Source: a virus. From it: a stretch of 30,351 nt of DNA. The stretch spans positions 1 to 30,351 of IMG/VR virus record IMGVR_UViG_3300032315_000666; one strand, 5' to 3'. Below the pieces are notes generated by a model. It was not told the origin of the DNA. It ran no database searches and saw only the letters and a program-made list of their open reading frames with translations. Of this stretch, positions 28,287 through 30,351 are shown piece after piece; position 1 is the stretch's first letter; each line of letters starts with the position of its first letter. The position numbers and the translations under genes are program-made.

Positions 28287-28861
28287 AACGATGTCAAAAA
28301 TAATTCTCAAGCAGGCAATTTTTTGATTGACATTATTCCTGTTATGTCGTACATTGAGAATGTAGAGAGTGACAAGAGAAGTTCTCTGTTCTTTGACATC
28401 GTTAGAAAGAACAGTAAAGTTGTCACGGGTTGTGGGTAAAGAGATGCAGGGTGAAACCTGATGAACTCACGACTCGTGGCACACTTTACGTCAATTCTAA
28501 GAGTGCATCTGGCCAGAGCATGTCTTAGTATCGGAGTAGTTTGTAGCTCAGTGGTAGAGCAGGGTCCGTGCGTTGGTTCGAATCCAACCAAACGAAACAA
28601 GAAGACCTTAGTCTTAGGGTTGACGTAAAGTGTGTTTTCGTGACTATTCAAATATAACTCGGCGCGTGTTGTGCACGGTAAGTCCAAAGATTTTGGTGCT
28701 CCGATTAAGTGGCGAATGAAGTTATGCTAACCCATACTTCAGTTCTCGGTTAGGAGAATAGGGAAGTGCAATTCTTCCAAGCATCGCCAATAAGGGTCGC
28801 AATCAGCCGTATGAGTGATTGTGTGATTGAAGGTAACATGGTTCCTTCTTCCGAATGTTAC
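28287..28861 (+). ncRNA. Candidate large ornate non-coding RNA
   Basis: This 575-nt stretch has no credible gene and is densely self-complementary. From 5' to 3': a perfect 12-bp repeat AACGATGTCAAA/TTTGACATCGTT (28287-28298/28392-28403) enclosing ATTCTCAA/TTGAGAAT; a 17-pair hairpin (28421-28437/28465-28481, several G-U pairs); a 22-pair helix (28480-28501/28613-28634, two G-U) enclosing GTCTT/AAGAC and a tRNA-like domain; GTCACG/CGTGAC (28422-28427/28639-28644); CCAAA/TTTGG; then a three-hairpin junction closed by TGGCGA/TCGCCA (28710-28789) with complementary loops; CAATCA/TGATTG; and GTAACAT/ATGTTAC, ending at tRNA-Phe. Some helices exclude each other. The setting and size recall GOLLD or ROOL RNAs. 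A TTGACA-N17-TACATT lies inside (28327-28355). Pairing is seen; one single RNA is inferred. Confidence 0.45.
28537..28596 (+). other. tRNA-like domain without anticodon arm, inside the large RNA
   Basis: TAGTTTG pairs with CAAACGA (six of seven), the D arm GCTCAGTGGTAGAGC is canonical, and the T arm GTTGG/CCAAC carries TTCGAAT. Only ten bases (GGGTCCGTGC) lie where a 17-nt anticodon arm plus variable loop should be, and CCA is not encoded. It is enclosed by GTCTT/AAGAC and a 22-pair helix. Confidence 0.6.
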
Positions 28862-28937
28862 GCCGAAATAGCTGATGTGGTCTTAGCGCCTGATTGAAGC
28901 TCAGGAGATGCTCGTTCGATCCGGGCTTTCGGCACCA
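28862..28937 (+). tRNA. tRNA-Phe(GAA)
   Basis: Acceptor GCCGAAA/TTTCGGC, a 3-bp D stem GCT/AGC, anticodon stem CCTGA/TCAGG with loop TTGAAGC (GAA) and T stem GCTCG/CGGGC. CCA is encoded. It starts at the end of the large structured RNA. Confidence 0.9.
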
Positions 28938-28972
28938 AAAATAACCCTTACTGTTACAGTAAGGTAAAGAAT

Positions 28973-29055
28973 GCGAGTATGGCGAAATTGGCAGACGCAC
29001 TAGTTTTAGGTACTAGCGGGCAACCGTGGGGGTTCGAGTCCCTCTACTCGCACCA
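28973..29055 (+). tRNA. tRNA-Leu(TAG)
   Basis: A type II tRNA: acceptor GCGAGTA/TACTCGC, D stem GCG/CGC, anticodon stem CTAGT/ACTAG with loop TTTAGGT (TAG), a long variable arm and T stem GGGGG/CCCTC with TTCGAGT. CCA is encoded. Confidence 0.93.
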
Positions 29056-29143
29056 ATCATAAGCAGTACCGTCTGCTGAACCAATACCAGATTGAGATTA
29101 AGTTCTCTTGGTGGGTTTTGAAAACAAAACGGTTCAATTTATT

Positions 29144-29166
29144 GCCCCGATGGTGGAATCGGTATA
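29144..29166 (+). pseudogene. 5' fragment of a tRNA-Leu
   Basis: GCCCCGATGGTGGAATCGGT matches the 5' end of the tRNA-Leu(GAG) at 29957, including the upstream TTTATT. It breaks off before the anticodon arm and abuts the next tRNA-Leu. The 87 bp before it hold a small hairpin AGCAG/CTGCT and nothing else I can name. Confidence 0.55.
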
Positions 29167-29169
29167 TAT

Positions 29170-29254
29170 GGGGGTATGGCGGAATTGGTCTACGCGGAGC
29201 ACTCAAAATGCTCTTCCGAGAGGATTGGGGGTTCGAGTCCCTCTACCCCTACCA
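29170..29254 (+). tRNA. tRNA-Leu(CAA)
   Basis: Type II: acceptor GGGGGTA/TACCCCT, D stem GCG/CGC, anticodon stem GAGCA/TGCTC with loop CTCAAAA (CAA), long variable arm and T stem GGGGG/CCCTC. CCA is encoded. Confidence 0.93.
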
Positions 29255-29330
29255 TCTTATTCTTGCGAGTGAATCCTTTTCGATAACCGTTTGGAATAGG
29301 AAAAGCATAAATATGCATAGGAGAGTTCCT

Positions 29331-29648
29331 ATGAAGAATCTAGCAATATTGTCTTTGTTCTTACTTAGTGCTGATAATTACCAATTTGGCAAAAAACAAT
29401 ACGAGAATAGTAGAGTTACTGTTGATATTGTTACCTACGAATCAAGAAATGACTTACAAAAAGAAGCACGTAAATATGGCGTGACTGATCCTAATTTGGC
29501 AGCATTTTCTCTTTTATTTAAAAATGATCAAAGTAAATGCACTATACACATGATGGATCCATCTATTTCATATGAGCCTGAGTTTGCAGGTCACGAGTTC
29601 CTACATTGTGTTTATGGTCAGTGGCATAGAGATAATTCTACAAGATAA
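29331..29648 (+). CDS. Secreted zincin-like small protein in the tRNA cluster
   Basis: This 105-residue protein starts with a short hydrophobic signal-like segment (MKNLAILSLFLLSADNY). Near the C-terminus it has AGHEFLHCVYGQWHRD: HExxH plus a further His seven residues on, a probable zinc site. A late-type CATAAATATG (TAAATA at 29308-29313) and TAGGAGAG precede the ATG. The longer frame from 29118 runs through a tRNA and is rejected. It lies 2 bp before tRNA-Thr. It may act in the periplasm, perhaps late in infection; substrate unknown. Confidence 0.65.
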   Translation: MKNLAILSLFLLSADNYQFGKKQYENSRVTVDIVTYESRNDLQKEARKYGVTDPNLAAFSLLFKNDQSKCTIHMMDPSISYEPEFAGHEFLHCVYGQWHRDNSTR

Positions 29649-29650
29649 TT

Positions 29651-29724
29651 TCCCTGTTAGTTAAATGGTAGAACGACTGTTTCGTAATCAGTAGGCGGCA
29701 GTTCGACTCTGCCACAGGGCACCA
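29651..29724 (+). tRNA. tRNA-Thr(CGT)
   Basis: Acceptor TCCCTGT/ACAGGGC (first pair T-C mismatched), D arm GTTA/GAAC, anticodon stem ACTGT/TCAGT with loop TTCGTAA (CGT) and T stem GGCAG/CTGCC. CCA is encoded. It shares the T-T mismatch at 31-39 with the Thr(AGT) gene. Confidence 0.85.
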
Positions 29725-29729
29725 AGTTT

Positions 29730-29823
29730 GCTCCCTTAGTTTAGCGGTAAAACACCTGGCTTATATCCAGCATCGTCTCCAGATTAGAGAGCGTCACCGG
29801 TTCGAATCCTGTAGGGAGTACCA
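29730..29823 (+). tRNA. tRNA-Ile(TAT)-like with long variable arm
   Basis: Acceptor GCTCCCT/AGGGAGT, D stem GTTT/AAAC, anticodon stem CTGG/CCAG with loop CTTATAT (TAT), T arm ACCGG/CCTGT with TTCGAAT and one mismatch. CCA is encoded. The variable region is about 24 nt with its own stem CGTCTC/GAGAGCG, a type II feature foreign to Ile tRNAs. Confidence 0.7.
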
Positions 29824-29829
29824 AACTTG

Positions 29830-29946
29830 TTAGATGAACACTGTTCAGGTAGAAACTAAACTAGTGAAGTCATATTGCCGCTTCTTCAGTAACTAGTGAG
29901 GGTTCGAGTCCCTAAGGCGGCTTCGTTTCTTACAGTGTTCTTCTAA
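29830..29946 (+). other. tRNA-like acceptor/T-arm minihelix inside a long inverted repeat
   Basis: GCCGCTT (29877-29883) pairs with AGGCGGC (29915-29921), and AGGG/CCCT carries TTCGAGT, but D and anticodon arms are absent. The unit is enclosed by TTAGA/TCTAA, GAACACTGT/ACAGTGTTC and AGAAAC/GTTTCT, about 20 pairs in all. Two ACTAGT palindromes (29860, 29892) lie inside. Confidence 0.5.
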
Positions 29947-29956
29947 ACAGTTTATT

Positions 29957-30042
29957 GCCCAGGTGGTGGAATGGTAGACACGCAACGTTGAGGTCGTTGT
30001 GGACGAAAGTCCGTGAAAGTTCGAGTCTTTTCTTGGGCACCA
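29957..30042 (+). tRNA. tRNA-Leu(GAG)
   Basis: Type II: acceptor GCCCAGG/CTTGGGC, D stem GTG/CAC, anticodon stem CAACG/CGTTG with loop TTGAGGT (GAG), variable arm GGAC/GTCC, T stem GAAAG/CTTTT with TTCGAGT. CCA is encoded. Confidence 0.93.
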
Positions 30043-30084
30043 ATTTTTTCTTCAAAACTAATAGATTATTTATAGATTTTGGTT
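30031..30084 (+). repeat. Direct repeat, copy 1 (tRNA-Leu 3' end plus downstream)
   Basis: This 54-bp segment starts TCTTGGGCACCAATTTTTTC, includes the tRNA-Leu 3' acceptor and CCA, and ends ATAGATTTTGGTT. It recurs 183 bp downstream with one small difference in the T run. Confidence 0.85.
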
Positions 30085-30213
30085 CTATCTCTTTTTGTGG
30101 TGCAACACGCCGCGAACTTGTTGAGGCATAAGTCAACCCGGGCCAGTGTGTTAAATGTTGTGATGCGTAATCAAAGCACAACAGCCACTCCAAGTTTGCT
30201 GAAACTATACTAA

Positions 30214-30266
30214 TCTTGGGCACCAATTTTTTTTCAAAACTAATAGATTATTTATAGATTTTGGTT
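30214..30266 (+). repeat. Direct repeat, copy 2
   Basis: A 53-bp near-identical copy of 30031-30084, including CTTGGGCACCA, but without a tRNA in front. The 130 bp between the copies (30085-30213) hold no gene; a GTTGTG/CACAAC stem is the only structure I see. Confidence 0.85.
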
Positions 30267-30311
30267 GCACTAAGTCCAATCATAGTGTATATAATATAGA
30301 CAGTCTAAATA
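30265..30311 (+). promoter_or_regulatory. Tandem early-like and late-like promoters for the last gene
   Basis: TTGCAC at 30265 with TATATA at 30288-30293 (TATAAT at 30290) is a weak sigma70-type site. CTAAATATG with TAAATA at 30306-30311 is late-type. TAGGAG follows at about 30322. Confidence 0.4.
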
Positions 30312-30333
30312 TGATAATACATAGGAGTTAATC

Positions 30334-30351
30334 ATGGCGGTACTAGCCTTA
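30334..30351 (+). CDS. Start of a gene cut by the window end
   Basis: ATG at 30334 follows TAGGAG by about 7 nt and opens MAVLAL before the sequence ends. The upstream late-type motif and ribosome site make it a real start; the product cannot be told. Confidence 0.5.

Noticed and set aside
27792-28687. Frames at 27792-27989 (+) and 28307-28687 (-)
   Set aside because: They cross tRNAs or the structured RNA and have no ribosome sites; stem-loop sequence makes chance frames.
29118-29330. N-terminal extension of the zincin-like gene
   Set aside because: It runs straight through tRNA-Leu(CAA); the ATG at 29331 has its own late promoter and ribosome site.

Overview
The window looks like about 30 kb of a large tailed phage of the T4 superfamily (a myovirus). 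The diagnostic genes are a gp17-type terminase large subunit, a gp32-type single-strand binding protein, UvsX and UvsY recombination proteins, a DHFR/thymidylate synthase pair, many tiny overlapping genes, TAAATA-type late promoters and a tRNA cluster. Several proteins resemble those of marine or alphaproteobacterial T4-like phages, so an aquatic alphaproteobacterial host is plausible. The host cannot be fixed from the sequence.

Layout. 1-952: the end of one gene, then a zinc-metallopeptidase-like protein that starts with a T4-like capsid-targeting peptide. 1041-4203: early-type promoters driving a MoxR AAA+ ATPase and its metallopeptidase/VWA partner. 4229-8967: a tightly overlapping operon with an AT-hook protein, DHFR, thymidylate synthase, a sugar-nucleotide epimerase and a DegT aminotransferase. 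8993-11102: a spanin pair, a small structural-type protein and two paralogous candidate internal head proteins. 11225-17389: methyltransferase, fibre-like protein, terminase, an antisense zinc-finger gene and a large unknown protein. 17427-20621: gp32, a BPSL0761-like protein, uvsX, a small acidic protein and uvsY. 20711-27345: small accessory genes, including a peroxiredoxin and an AhpD-fold protein without catalytic cysteines, many with their own TTGACA-N17-TATATT promoter. 27371-30351: a tRNA cluster mixed with unusual structured RNA.

Two promoter systems can be read. One is a sigma70-like set (TTGACA, 17 bp, TATATT/TATTAT). The other is a T4-like late set (TATAAATA or CTAAATA). For at least five genes on both strands the late motif lies exactly 5 bp before ATG with no Shine-Dalgarno. 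By T4 spacing this would start the RNA at the A of ATG, giving leaderless late mRNAs.

The best candidate for an undescribed system is the non-coding RNA at 28287-28861, just upstream of tRNA-Phe. It contains a 12-bp inverted repeat, a 22-pair helix that encloses a tRNA-like domain without an anticodon arm, and a three-hairpin junction whose two 6-nt loops are exact complements (a kissing-loop candidate). This recalls the large ornate RNAs (GOLLD, ROOL) found near phage tRNAs, but no homology could be tested. A second hairpin-rich stretch (27475-27660) and several tRNAs with missing or inserted arms add to the picture.
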